Origin: Taxillus chinensis
Lineage: Eukaryota; Streptophyta; Magnoliopsida; Santalales; Loranthaceae
DNA length: 64,000 bases
Direction: 5' to 3'
NCBI GenBank assembly: GCA_023512835.1
Contig: CM042084.1
Span: 14,967,403 to 15,031,402 of the forward strand
In this document: one piece after another, positions 1-12,900 of the stretch
Position numbering within the stretch: position 1 is the stretch's first letter
How the letters are laid out: each line of letters starts with the position of its first letter
Translations under genes and position numbers: made by a program
Notes under the pieces: model-generated
Told to the model about the DNA's origin: nothing
The model's input: only the letters and a program-made list of their open reading frames with translations
Databases searched by the model: none

Positions 1-480
1 ATACTTACTTTGAGTTGAACTCTATATCTCAAATTGAACATATGAATGTCTTTAATATAAACCACTTTGAGATATTTAAGTCTTTGCCTTGATTTGAACT
101 TTATGATCAATGTTACTTTTACACTCTATCTCAAACTCCTTTATGATACGAAGTATACTATCTCTCAAATCAAAGTCCATTTGTATCGAATTGAAATCTT
201 TGTACTACTTTAGATCGGAATAAATTACTTCGAGATATCATCCTAATCTCAATTCAAAGTAAATCAATTTGATATAACAAGTCTTAACTTGATCCGAACA
301 TCAACACGCAGAGAATTCACTGAGAACTCGAGCTTTTCAAATAAGTTTTTCAACTATGATGTAATAAATTGATTTCATTAAATCCAAAGATCCAACACCC
401 TTTAAGCCTATATTTAATTTCTTTCAAAACCTACACTAGGGTAGTTTTTATTAATCCTATAAAGGCATGTTTTCTTAAGT
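1..480. other. AT-rich intergenic DNA, nothing recognised
   Basis: I see no coding region, RNA gene or clear transposon end here. Short phrases built on ctcaaat/ttgaact recur in the first 300 bases, but not with a regular period. Confidence 0.4.
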
Positions 481-493
481 CATTTATCATTAA

Positions 494-800
494 GGGAGCC
501 AAGTAACAGTGCAGGTGATATGGGTGTTAGCATTACTATCTATCAATCAAGGAGCCAAGTAATAGTGCAAGTGGCTAGGGTGCTAGCCATATCAATTATC
601 GACCAAACAGCCAAATTCTAGTGTAGGTGTATAGGGTACCAACCTCACCATCTATCATATAGGGAGCCAAATTTTAGTGCATATGGCTTGGATGCAAACC
701 TCACCATCTATCAAGTGAGGATCCAAATTCTAGTGTAGGTGGTCATAGTGCCAGCCTCACCAACTATTGGCTAGGGAGCCAAATTGAAATTCAAATGGCA
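494..800. repeat. degenerate minisatellite, unit about 56 bp
   Basis: About five and a half imperfect units begin near 494, 550, 608, 662, 718 and 774. Each opens with a form of ggagccaa, then (t/g)agtg(t/c)a(g/a)gtg, and most end in a form of caccatctatca. The array fades after 800, with isolated ggagcca words up to about 1030. No coding potential is seen. Confidence 0.75.
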
Positions 801-1218
801 AAGGAGCCAAGTTCAAATCAAATGGGTAGAAACCAGTCTAAACTTTCTGATGGTCGGGTTATTGAGATAAAAAAATAGATGGTTGAGGTGCCAATTTCAA
901 ATTCAAATGTATGAGGAGCTAATCTCACCTTTTATCAGCCCAAAACAAATATATTCTTAGATGTCTTTTCAATGATAATCTCAATATGGCCTCAAAGCCC
1001 TTTCTCAATAATCAATCCCTAATAGAGGAGCCAAGGTCCTTGTAAAGCAAACATATAGGAACTTACCATTTGCACCAATAACACTAGGTTAGTGTACGCC
1101 ATTGTCCCCTGGCCTTTCTAGGAATACTTTGGCCATTGAATTTTATATTTTAATTGTTTCTAAGAATAAAAATCAAGTCTTCTGAAAAATTAAGTTAAAA
1201 CCATTCATATCTAATATA

Positions 1219-1375
1219 GGTATTAAGTTTGGGCAACGTGAACATGCTAATCCTTTCCCTCGCATAATCATACTATTAAATCTAGTTCTGGCAACGTAAA
1301 CATTTAACTTTTACTACCTTTGGTCGTACGTGTTCAACAACACCATTTTTGGTTGGTGGAGACTCTAAAACTATT
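1219..1375 (+). mobile_element. possible 3' end of an LTR retrotransposon (degenerate)
   Basis: The order of words (gggcaacgtgaacatgctaatcc, a second caacgtaaac, then caccatttttggttggtggagactc) resembles the last part of the 3.5-kb LTR-like element at 32829-36366. That element has ggcattacgggagtgctaat, then ggcaatgtagaac, then cagttggtggtgac. The likeness is in word order, not in long identity, so this is a weak call. Confidence 0.3.
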
Positions 1376-2384
1376 TTCTTAATTTTACTATTTTGTTTTA
1401 GTTTAAATTCATAGAGAGCTCAAATGAAAATTGGTGATAACAAATCTTTCATTACATGTAATCAACTCTTGAACTCAAAACATAAATTATTCCATTTGAA
1501 ATAAGTGTTTATCCTATATGATTAATGACAACTAAAAAGAATGAAGTTCTTACATTGTCACTTTTATGAAAACATTATTTTCTTAAAATATGTCTTAATG
1601 GTGCTACCAAATACTTTTTGAGAGGATATAATTTTTAATAAACCATTATTTAACAATATATATATATTAACTCACATAAAAATATATTAACTCACTAAAT
1701 AAACTCTTAAAAGATGAACCGATATAAGTTTAGTGTTTTGCATTTTAATATTATTTTTTGTAATTTCAATAAAAGAATAATTCAAGATGAAATAATACAA
1801 ATCACCCTATTCACCTCAATAATAAACTTAATTTTGTTGTTAAAAAAAGGGAGAATAATTCAAATATAGAGTTAAGTTAAGATGCTTCACATGTCACAAT
1901 ATTATTTTTTTGAGTTTATCTATTAGCTTGCAAGGCTTTAAAAATGTGTTTTGTTATTATGGGCCTACATTCAACCTTATTATCTCTTAATTCTTTATTT
2001 TCTCCTCGATGATTTTTCCTTCTATCACACATCGAACTATACATTATTGATGGGAAGGGCACCTATGGAACAAGATAATGAACATTTGTATTTTATTATC
2101 TAATATTAGTGTCACTCGATCACCTTTTGCCGAAAATGCTTTCAATATTTTAGAATATTGGGTGAGACAATCATACTCTCATAATGCTTTTAATTTATCT
2201 GTTTTAATTCGCATGACTCATTCAACTTTAAAATATATGTTTACATTGACAATCCAACTGTATTATATCTTCCTTTTACTTTGATACTTTCCCGCTAATA
2301 CCCACAACACTAAATTGATAAATTATTATGTATCTAAAGTGTACATTTCAATTATATATTAAAAATGAATGTCAAATGAATAAA
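1376..2384. other. AT-rich DNA, no feature seen
   Basis: Long A/T runs and short microsatellite patches only. A 68-codon open frame at 2078-2284 has no recognisable domain and looks like chance. Confidence 0.4.
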
Positions 2385-3540
2385 CATGGTTGAACCAATT
2401 TAGACCTACAAAACAAACATGGGGAAGCAAAATCCAATAAATCAAGGGCATACAAGTTCTATACATTTAGACGGGTCTAATCGTGTGCTCTGTACTCGTC
2501 CCCCCAACTAGTGTTGGACTGTCGGTCAAAGTTCAAGGTCGCCTTTTGACCAGACTAAAGATTTTCACATTTTCTTTTCGTTTTTTTTATAATAATCGTG
2601 AGCAAGTGAAACAAATCAATGCAATACTATGGCGCAACAGGTAGCCTCTTGGCACTTTTGATGTCATTGCTCCTCCCATCAATTTAAAAAAAATGATAGA
2701 TAGAAGTCCGGCCGCCACCTCAGCGGTTGCACGACGGTGCGGGATATAATTTTTTTAAAACAATAAATAAATAAAGTACCTTTTTTACCTTCACAAAAAA
2801 CAAATAATATCATCGATTGGTGGTATTGACTAATGTAGAGATCATAATTTATTTATAAAAACTGATATAAATTAGGATTTAGTAAAGGTGATATCATAAT
2901 CAAAATATTCATATTAGCTTTTCTATATGCATATATTTTTTATAATTTCTAAAATTCGTAAATTTAGTGAGTCACTATTCATTTCCAAAAATGTTTTTTA
3001 TAATATTTTATAATTTTTTTGACACGTGATTTTTAAATTATTATAATAATTAAAAAAGATAATAAATAATAAATAAAATAATATTATTTAATAAAATAAA
3101 GAAATGATAAAGAATATTACTTGAAAATGTGTAAAATTTAAAATAAAATTATAGGAAATGCCTTTTTTAACTAAAATTTAAGTAAAAATATAAAAAATAA
3201 TGTGACAATTTTTGAAACCTGACAATGCCAAGCTTCAACTTTTAAAATATGTGATAATTAAGAAATTCATCAAAAATTAATATTTTTAAATAGAGTTGGA
3301 TGCAATTTTGATAATATAATATTATTAAAAGTTGAATATACATTTATTTTCTAATTTTTATTTTTATTCTCTAAATTAAGGATCATTATTAATCATTCAA
3401 ATATTTTTTTTATATTTTTTTATAAAAATATTTTTTTATATTTATTAATAAATAAAAAATAAAAAATAGTAAAATAAAAAATTATAATTTAAAAGAATAA
3501 AAAAAATATGAAGAATAAATAAAATAAATAAAATAGTACA
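2385..3540 (-). mobile_element. LTR fragment, family B, copy B0
   Basis: This segment matches the copies at 28059-29690, 30020-31900 and 38065-40740 over most of its length. Shared words are ggttgaaccaatttagac, caactagtgttggactg, cgccttttgaccagacta and gccgccacctcagcggttg, followed by a long AT-rich tract. On the minus strand the family looks like a long LTR: other copies carry a TATA box (gtatataagggggg) followed by a leader. B0 lacks the TATA/leader part. It ends next to the 3' flank of the ankyrin gene, as copy B3 does next to the duplicated gene. Confidence 0.7.
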
Positions 3541-3972
3541 TTTTGGTTAAAATTTACTACAAATATATAAATATGACATCAAAATTAATTTTGGTTAAAA
3601 ATTTCTTTTTTAAATTCGATCCAAAATTTTGAATTTGCATACAGAAGTGGATTTATAGATTGCAAATCCAATCCATTTACATGACGGCATAAAATGAAAA
3701 ACAATTGGGTTCTATTTAATGTAATTTCAACACTTGCAATACCATGTAGAACATGTTAGCCTGTTAGCCATTACTTGATAGTACATGGATATATTTTTGA
3801 ATTTAAATTTAGCATAGTAAATCAGTATCACTGATTTGCTTCCCAGCATTGTTAGTTAACATAAAATTAATTAAAAACATATAATAATGTAATTTTACTG
3901 TAACATAATATAGAGAATCGCATATAGGTTTCAAAGCCGATACCAAAGTAACCATTGACAAAGTTCTATACT

Positions 3973-6900
3973 TCATTGATAGGTCTCCATCCTCGATCTT
4001 AGAAGATTCCTTAAAGCATCCCTGTTAAATTACAACAAAAATAAACATAATAAACAAAAACAAAGTTCAATTTTGATGGGACTAACAAACGGAAAAAATT
4101 ATGAACCAATAAGTTTCAACTATAATAAATCTAGCTTACAATCTTGAAATTCATTTTACAAAAGAAATACATACTAAAAAAAACAAACCATTTTTTTTTT
4201 ATCAATTTTGAGAAAACAATTCATGTGATCTAATTGACATGTAAAGCCTGGAATCTGAAACCCATTTTTCCCTCGAGAAAAAGGACAAATACATCGTGAT
4301 GCAAATGGAATAACACAAGATAAATGGAGTACAAAAATGCCCCATGCAACCATTCAAGTTCTACTGTTGCCCATTATGGGATCAAAAAACTCAGGATAAT
4401 TGAAATAGATACTAAATAACATGATACCTCAAAGCATCTTCATACATTTTGTTTTCCTTTTCCAACTGACAAGCTTCTTCAAAGTATTTGGCAGCTAAAT
4501 AAAATTGCTGCAATAAATTATAGCATTGTCCATTAGCTTTAACTAGAAAAATACAAATCTAATTTTCACTTACATCCTAGCTCTAGAGGAGACATGCATT
4601 TATGCAGCCAGAAGAGATGGAGACCTATATACCTTACGTGAATTAAATACAACACCTCTCGCATAGCTTCCCAAAGGGTTGTTCGGCTTTAACTTTGTGG
4701 ATTCAATTGCATCAGTGAAGGCAGAATTCAAATGCTTCATCATGGAATAACACAAGCTCCTTTTTGCAAGGAAAAAGGCACGATCTTTATTTCTAATACA
4801 TGCCTGTATTATCAAAACTTTAAACAATCACGATTTTGTAGAAACAGCTCCCGCTCACGTGTACATACATACTTCTCCCAACAATATGAAACCCTCATTT
4901 CGGTAGTTCAATGGGCTTGAATAAAGGCAGGTGAGGGTCAAATTACTCAACTTTCAAGACAATCATAACAACAACAAAAACCAAAAAAAAAAAAAAAAAA
5001 AAAATCATACCAGCCAATACCAAGTTATTGCTCTGTTGTATTTTCTGGCCTCAAATGCATTATCCCCCTCTGATACATAATATTGGAATACATCGTTTGC
5101 CTTCTGATTTATCTGTAAACAATATTCTTAATAATATACAACCAAATATAACTGGGAAAAGAAAACATGAAACATAGGTCAACAAAACAAATAATGATGT
5201 TCCTTTACAAAAGGCATCAAAAAGGATTCATAAAAAAAGACAAAATGCATTGAGTAATGCTCTCTATTATTAGATTTTAAAGAGTTAAAAGCACACGCAT
5301 GAATTGGTTCTCAAAAAATGATAAGTGAACAATAAAACTAGCATTTCCAAATCAGAGGCAGACAGATAATGCCCTCTGAATCCGTGGTAGATAATTAAAA
5401 AAGGCAAGGTAGAGCTTCATTTGTTTCAAACAAAACAATTTTGGAGAATAAATGTGACAAGCTTGGCAAGTGGAAATGAAAATTATAATTGATAATTACA
5501 GATATTCCACAAAAAACTAATGGGCAAATACCTCCATTTCAAATTTCTTAGAGCGACAATGGTCCATTACTCCATCCACGCTCCAGTCTTCAATACCTTC
5601 AACGGGCAAGGTTCTATGAAATAATTTTTCAACCATGCCACGATTGTTTTTCAGTGCCGCCAATTCTAATGGGGTTAGGCCATACTGCAATCAACAAAAA
5701 ACTATACATGATAAGGCAACACTTTACACAAACTCAAGTCAAACAAAATACAAAAAAAAATATTATCAAGTTGGCCAAACAATATACATAGGTTTTTCAA
5801 ACCCTACTTAGGGTTTGTGAGTTTCCTGTTTAGTTTTTAATTTTATTGGTGCAGTGTCTTTGGGTTGTTACGTGTTTTTTGAAAGAGAAAAGTAAACTGT
5901 TAGACAAGAATTTTTAAAAAATAGCTTTCGTTCCTGGAATGGAAAATGAGACTTGATGTAATGATGCAGGTACAATTGTGACAGCAGCATATGGGTACAA
6001 AACCTCTAGCAACAAGCTACCACCAACAAATTTTTATTAGGTGTTTTTTCATTTCTTCCCAGCCTTTTCAAGTCAGCAATAAAAAATGACCAGTTTTAAA
6101 AGAAAAGGCACAAAGGCATCGTTAGCTTTTTCTGTTCAAAAAAAAAAACTAACGAAGATGACCTCTAGAGATAAAATTGGTAATGTATTAACACAAAAAT
6201 AGATCTACAGTTGTCTTGGTTGCCGCCTCTGTGGTAAACACATGACATCGCCACAAATTCATATCCATACCCCAAACAATCAAGCACCACCAAACAGACT
6301 GGACAGCTGTCCAAGGGAAAAAATGGCCACATCATTTTTCTTCAAAAAAATCTAAAAGGCAGTTTTGGCCATCTGTAATTGTTTGACCATTTAAATGGTC
6401 ACTTTGACTGTTTAAACGATTTTTTAAAAAAAAAACTTTCGAGCGAGATGAAAAGGATGGATAAAGAATGAATATTGTGTCATAGCGAGGAGAAACGGAG
6501 AAAGAAAAAAACTCAACTTTATACATGCATCTGTGAACCACTTCAGATCCTCATTAGGGATCCAGAAGTACTGACTATCATATTGAGATCATCATTAGTA
6601 TTGCAAAGATATAGTGCTGGACTCCTTAGTGTTATGATGCATCTGCTGAGAGGTATTGTGTTAGACCCCTATTGCGTTGGCTGATAACTTCATGGTTTGA
6701 AAGAACCCAAAAACTCAATTGAATTATTCCTCAATATTGTGGATGCGTTGAAGAGCATTGATAAGAACAATAACTAAGCCTTTATCTCAATACTTGGATT
6801 CAACTAAATGAAATAAAATATTAAATTAACTTTAACCAGATAGATGAATACTATAACACATCGCAATCAATTGTTTCATTGTTAACCAATCCTAAAACAT

Positions 6901-9900
6901 TCATATGGTTGCCCATGCCCACAGTCAGTCCCATGCCCAAATAAAGAACTCCATTGTATCTTCCGGAATATTGAAAAGAGAAAAGCATGACTATTTGCAG
7001 GAAATCTCAATCAAGGCTTACTAAAAGGGGATATTATTCATGCTATTTATCATAGAACAAATTTTGTAACAAGCTTAAGCATATTTATAAGCTTGAGGGG
7101 AGTGTGGAGATTTAGATTACAATTATTAGCTTGTTAGTAACTCGGGCCTAACATCCATATGGCCCATAACGGCTATATAAGCACAATCTCATTCATTTTG
7201 ATTTTTCTCTTCCAACAAGAACTATAATTGTAAGTGGCAGGGAAAACCAAAAATATAACAAAAAAAAATAATATAAACCTACAATATCTTTGCGATTTGT
7301 GTCAGCACCATGTTCCAATAAGCTTTTGAAAATCTCCATGCTCCCGTGTGAAATCACAACTTCTAAAGGTGCCAATCTATGTGCTGTGTAGTTTGTATTA
7401 GCTCCATTCTAGTTTGCAAAAAAAAAATTAAAATCATTAATATTCACAAAAATACCAAGGAAAGGAAGAAACAAGACAATATTTAGAAGTGAGTAGCATA
7501 CACGAATCAGGTTGATGGCAGATCCCTCACGATTGTACATAACGGCAACCAATAGTGGTGAAAGACAACCTTTCGGAACTACATTCGGCTGAAAAATGAA
7601 ATTTTGATGACTTCAAACACTTAAATGTTGCTCGAAGGGAACAAATCCATCCATTAAATAAAACAATTCGAGACGGTCATTACTTTTAACAAAAACCTTT
7701 AATGAAAACTCAATAATTCAAGTACGTTCCTTGGTGTCCGAATAAACCTTGCAACTAAATTGATGTTGGATGGGTCCAAATGCTCTCACCAAGCAAAATC
7801 ATTCAAGAGTTGTATTTACCAGTGTCACTTGAAACTTTTCTTTTCTCCTAGCATGTGTGCGAGTACAAAACCTCATGTTGCTTATATAGCAAATTACAAT
7901 GGCAGCACATGGAAACTTAGTTGAGCTACTCAGCATTTCACAAGCTTAAAAAGCAATTCTGGTATAAATAAAAAAGAAAATAGACAAATAAACAAATATA
8001 ACTCACATCGGCCTTGTGTTTAAGCAAAAAGTCGAGGGCATGTTCCGTTTCACGGGCTGCAGCAAAACGCAATGGTGTGCCAAAATCAGATGTTGGCATA
8101 CACATAGCAACACAACCATGCCTAAGCAAATTCGCAATAGCATCAATATTCTCTGGCAGAAAAAAAGAAGAAGATTCAATTGGTGGTCGAATGGTGAACT
8201 TTAGCTACAGCTGTAATAATGATTGAGATGGTAGAAAAGGATTATGGGATCAGCAATAAATCATTACATTAAACTTCAGGGGAATGATCATAAGCAAGCA
8301 AATGTGCACAATCAACCCAACAAGATTCAAGTCCCTCAGAATTGCATGCAATAATTACCAAATAATAAAAATTAAGTAACAACAAGCCAACATTTAGAAA
8401 AACCCAAACTAAAGATGCACTTGTACTATATTTAACAAAACTCTGAATAGCTATGTCACATCAACTCTCTAATCACAATAACAGGGTTACGATGAATTAT
8501 TAAGTCATCATGAACAAAACGGAATTTTGCATAAACCTAATCGTGCAGCAAAATGTAAAGCAGAATGCTCCGTCAGATTGAATGCATTAACATCTGCCCC
8601 AAGATCAACAAGAACGTCCATAGTTTTCATTTGATTTCCAGCAGTTACTGAGCGACTGACATCTGTAAGAAATTGATTCATTAAGAGGCATACAGGAGTA
8701 AATCATCAGTATATTCTTAATTGTCTATAATCAACCTCAATTATAATTAAGAAAACACCATAATAAACTGAAATCAGCACCACAATGGTGATTAATATCA
8801 CAAGTTCCCTAATTATAAATGATCAGAATACTCAAAACCGATTCATTGAGGCATTAAAAATTTATTCTCTATTGCTTTCAACGTAAGCTAATGCAGCTTA
8901 CGAGATCAGCACTAAAATCACTGCTAAACTTATAGCCTTTTTCCCCTGACGTCTCTTACTAACTTTTAAACATCATCACTGAAAAGTAATCTTTGTCCAC
9001 TCACGAATCTGTAGGAACCTCCCACCCGTATTTTCAGCTAATTTGCAAGGAACTCCCCATCCCTCATGCCCAAGCAAATGTGCAAAATCATCCCAACATG
9101 ATTCCAAGCCTCTCAAAGTGCGACTCGCAAGCAATCATCACATTAAGAATCGTGCAACAAGCCAGACAATAGTAGGAGAGACCTAAAGTGAGAGAACAAA
9201 GCTATAAAAAAGTGTATCATATCCACCCACAAGGAAAATTCATTGCAATTGTATTTTATATATATATAAAAGATCTACAAAGCTATGCTAGATCATATCC
9301 ACTCACGGAACAACCAATTTATGATGAAGATTTAGGTCATCAATCCTACAACTTATGGACTTATTTGGACGCAGGTAAAAGAAAAAGTTTTTTTGAAACC
9401 TTCCAGCCCCCCCAATAAAAATGGGCGATGTATATTTTTGAGGAAACTTGTGGATTTTCGTATTCCCTTCAAGAACCGCATAGTGCAATGGAGTGCTTAT
9501 CGTAAGAAATCAATTGGTGAGAGATGCCGATAGTGTAAATTTTGCATTTCTATATCATCAATACAAAAAATTCAACAAGTTTCGCCGGAACAAATGTTTC
9601 ATTCAAAAGTAACCAGAAAATATCATTTACATTAAGAAAACACCATAATCATATGAAATTAGACCCTCAATAGTATTAATAGTAAATGAGCATATACAAA
9701 CAATGCAAAAGAAAATCATGAGTTTCATATATCAATAGGCAAAAGTAGGGGTGTTTCTGTAGGAGATTGAAAATACTCAACTGATTCGGTAAGACATGAC
9801 GAAAAAAATAAATTGCTTCTATTTTTCTTTTGTCTAAGGGCTGATTTCTAGACATATTTCCCACAATATCATACATTATCACCCAAAATATTATGTCCTT

Positions 9901-12900
9901 TCATGAATCCACAAAAATCTCCTATCACTTTTCCCAACACAAAGGAAACCCATGTCTAATTGTTGAAAGTACATTAAAAGCATTTTAGTCCCTTACTTTT
10001 TATCGTTGTCTTTATTAGTTATGTGTATCTTGACCTTCCAAATGGAAGATTGTAGACGAGATTGATTAGCAAATAGCTAATCAATTACAAAAAATAGCTC
10101 AAGCAACCATGATCCGAGTTTCCTCCTGTTTTACAATTCTCTATTTCTTAAGAAAAAAAAATTCTCACCATTCCTCCTTTCTAATCTCTACATACCTCTC
10201 TAAGGCAGCCATGTTAAGGTGATCCAAGGAGGATTTATTTCTACCTCTACACCTCATTTATCTCAACAAATTAATGATATCAACATGTTTTCTGTACTCC
10301 AAAAGAACTGCAATTCTATCCCCATTCATTAAAAAGATTAGTCTCCAGTTTTGAAAGTAATTTTTCTAAAAAGTTTGCCAATGACTTCTTGGAGAATTAT
10401 TCTCAGACTGGTTTATTAAAATTATAATGGCAGTGTATGGACTTAATTCTGACGGAGGAGAAAAGGATGAATATGTGGCAAAATTTTCTTCCCCCTCCTT
10501 GCAAGTTTCATGAAACTAATTATCCCGTGGTCTCAGTCCACATATTTAGCTATTGCGGTTGTCGTCTTATCAATCCTTTGGGATGGAGCCTCCCTTAATA
10601 CAAGTTAAATTTAGGTCATCACTCTAATGACTTATTTAAATGCACGAGGAAAAAAAAAAGGTTTTCCCAAAACCTGACTATCTCCCCAGTCCCAACAATA
10701 ATTGGAAATCTATATGACTCACAAAATTTGCTGATTTCCGAATGGTGGTTCTCCTCATGACAAGTGTATTGCCGATGACTCAACCCACATCAAATTTGGT
10801 TTGCAGTCAAGGAATCATATGCCCAACTTGGGAATGATTATACGTGCCAAACCTGATGTCTTTGTGCCTCTGATTGAGTCAAAGATTCCAAAGAAACCCG
10901 TTGTGAACACAGTGGGGTCTATATGTTACAAAAGCTTCTTGCTAGATATTGCATGGTAAATTTGTACACTTTGAGGCCAAAAAAAAAACATGCTAGGCAG
11001 AAAAGCAAGGAAAATGCATAACTATTCCAGTCCCATGGGTAACTCATCTACTCATGTGGCTCTTACAACTGAAGAGTTACATGTGTTTCATCAAATGATA
11101 GTCTTACATTGCCCCTACTTCCACTTCCACAAACATGCCAAACACTACCAATCTCTCTCTTAAATTTACTAGCAATCTCCTTTCTATTGATTGCAAAAAT
11201 AGGAAATCAAATTGCAAAGTAACCTTCTATCCTAATCAGTTCTTTCTCCTTGTTTCGAGATCTAAACATGGAAGGACCATTGATAATGGCAGGGCACAAG
11301 ATGGTCTCTACTTGCTTGGTAATGAATGCACACCCGCCATAACATCTTCATTATCTACATGTAGATAATGTACATGTAAAGGGTTCCAATGACACATTAT
11401 CTAGATTTACCTAACCTTGTTCCAATGACACTATTGCTTGGGTCAACCTCCTTTAAAGGGCTCATCCTCCTACGGGTAATTTTTTTCTGGAGGGCAATCT
11501 CTTGAATAACCTATTGTTCTTGGAAAGTTACTAGGCCATGTACTCAACAACCCATCAAAATTTTTGTTTAGCATGCTTCTTTGCCTAGTCCCTATTGTGC
11601 CTTTGTTTCTTCTCTTTTATGTGTTTATATTCCAAGCGGCCAAAAGCCTCGATGAGCAGCCCGCGAAAACAACACCTCTCACTACATGATAATATCCCAA
11701 AGACAACGAACATCAGCCACAGAAGCATCTGAAGAGCACACAAACCAATACAACTCCGAGTAAATGAGTTTCAAGAGAGATTTACCATACCATACATCAT
11801 CCCAAAAGTGAACAGAAGCACCATCCCCCAACTTAAATACCACAAACTAGAGGAGTCCCACCGCACGCGGATGAATTTCCATAATCTCATGCCATGAAGT
11901 TTGTGAGGCATCAATGAGATCCAACCCCACCAACAATCATGTACTTTATTGCAATTGACTTCCCTTGGAGAGGTAAATTCACTTCCACCCCACCAAACAA
12001 CACTCTATCCTCTCAATAATCGAGTTCCAAATAGCAATAATCTTAAAGGGTGCTCCCAAAGGAAGAGCCAAATACAGGAGGGGCAACTGCACAGTCTGGC
12101 ACCCTAAGATGTTAGTCGACTACCATAAATGGGCACAACACCAACCGAAATCAAAACGAATTTGCTAAGATTAATCCCCAACCCCAAAGTAACCTCAAAC
12201 CAAACAAAAAGGGACCGCAAGTGGAAAATCTACCCCTAATTCGCATCGCAAAACAACAGAGTATCGTCATCAAAAAGGTGGAAAACTATAAAACCCCTAC
12301 CCGGGCGGCCCAACAAGAATCCAAAGAGAAGCCCGACCAAAGAGGCCTTGCCCACCATGCCACTAAAAGCCTCCACAATAATGACAAATAGCGAAGGAGA
12401 CAATGGATTCCCTTGCCAAAGACTCCGAAAACTTGAAAAGAACCCGCAAGGGCTGCCATTTACAAGAATGAAAAAACGGGTAGTGGAGATTCAAAAGGAG
12501 ATCCAATGTCACCACTTGGCCGAGAGCCAAAATGCTAAAGAACACAAACAAAAAAAACCCTCAATGAACATGATCATAAACCTTCTCAACTTACATAAAA
12601 CTCCCATAAAAGCATCTTTATTCCAACTATCAAGGCCCACATTTACGATGAGAGCTGAGTCCAAAATATGCCAACCAGGCACAATGACACTTTGAGAGGA
12701 AAAAATAATCTTCTACAAAACAGCCTTCAACCTTTTAGCAAGCACTTTAGCAATGATTTTATACATATCCACCAAACTAATAGGCCAAAAATATTTCAAA
12801 TCATCGCCACTAGCTTCTAGGGGATGAGGACCATAAAAGTAACGTTATGACTCCTTTCAAACCGACAATGTTCCTGGAACTCCACACACACGCCCATGAT

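Noticed and set aside
494..800. CRISPR-like repeat-spacer pattern
   Set aside because: Units are degenerate and contiguous without uniform spacers; plant nuclear DNA.
8014..8226. Plus-strand frames over the ankyrin exon (also 45570-45782)
   Set aside because: Shadows of the minus-strand ankyrin exon.
9188..9418. Plus-strand 76-codon frame kept in both gene copies (also 46742-47089)
   Set aside because: Conservation is explained by the recent duplication; the frame runs antisense over an intron and the damaged exon, and shows no domain.
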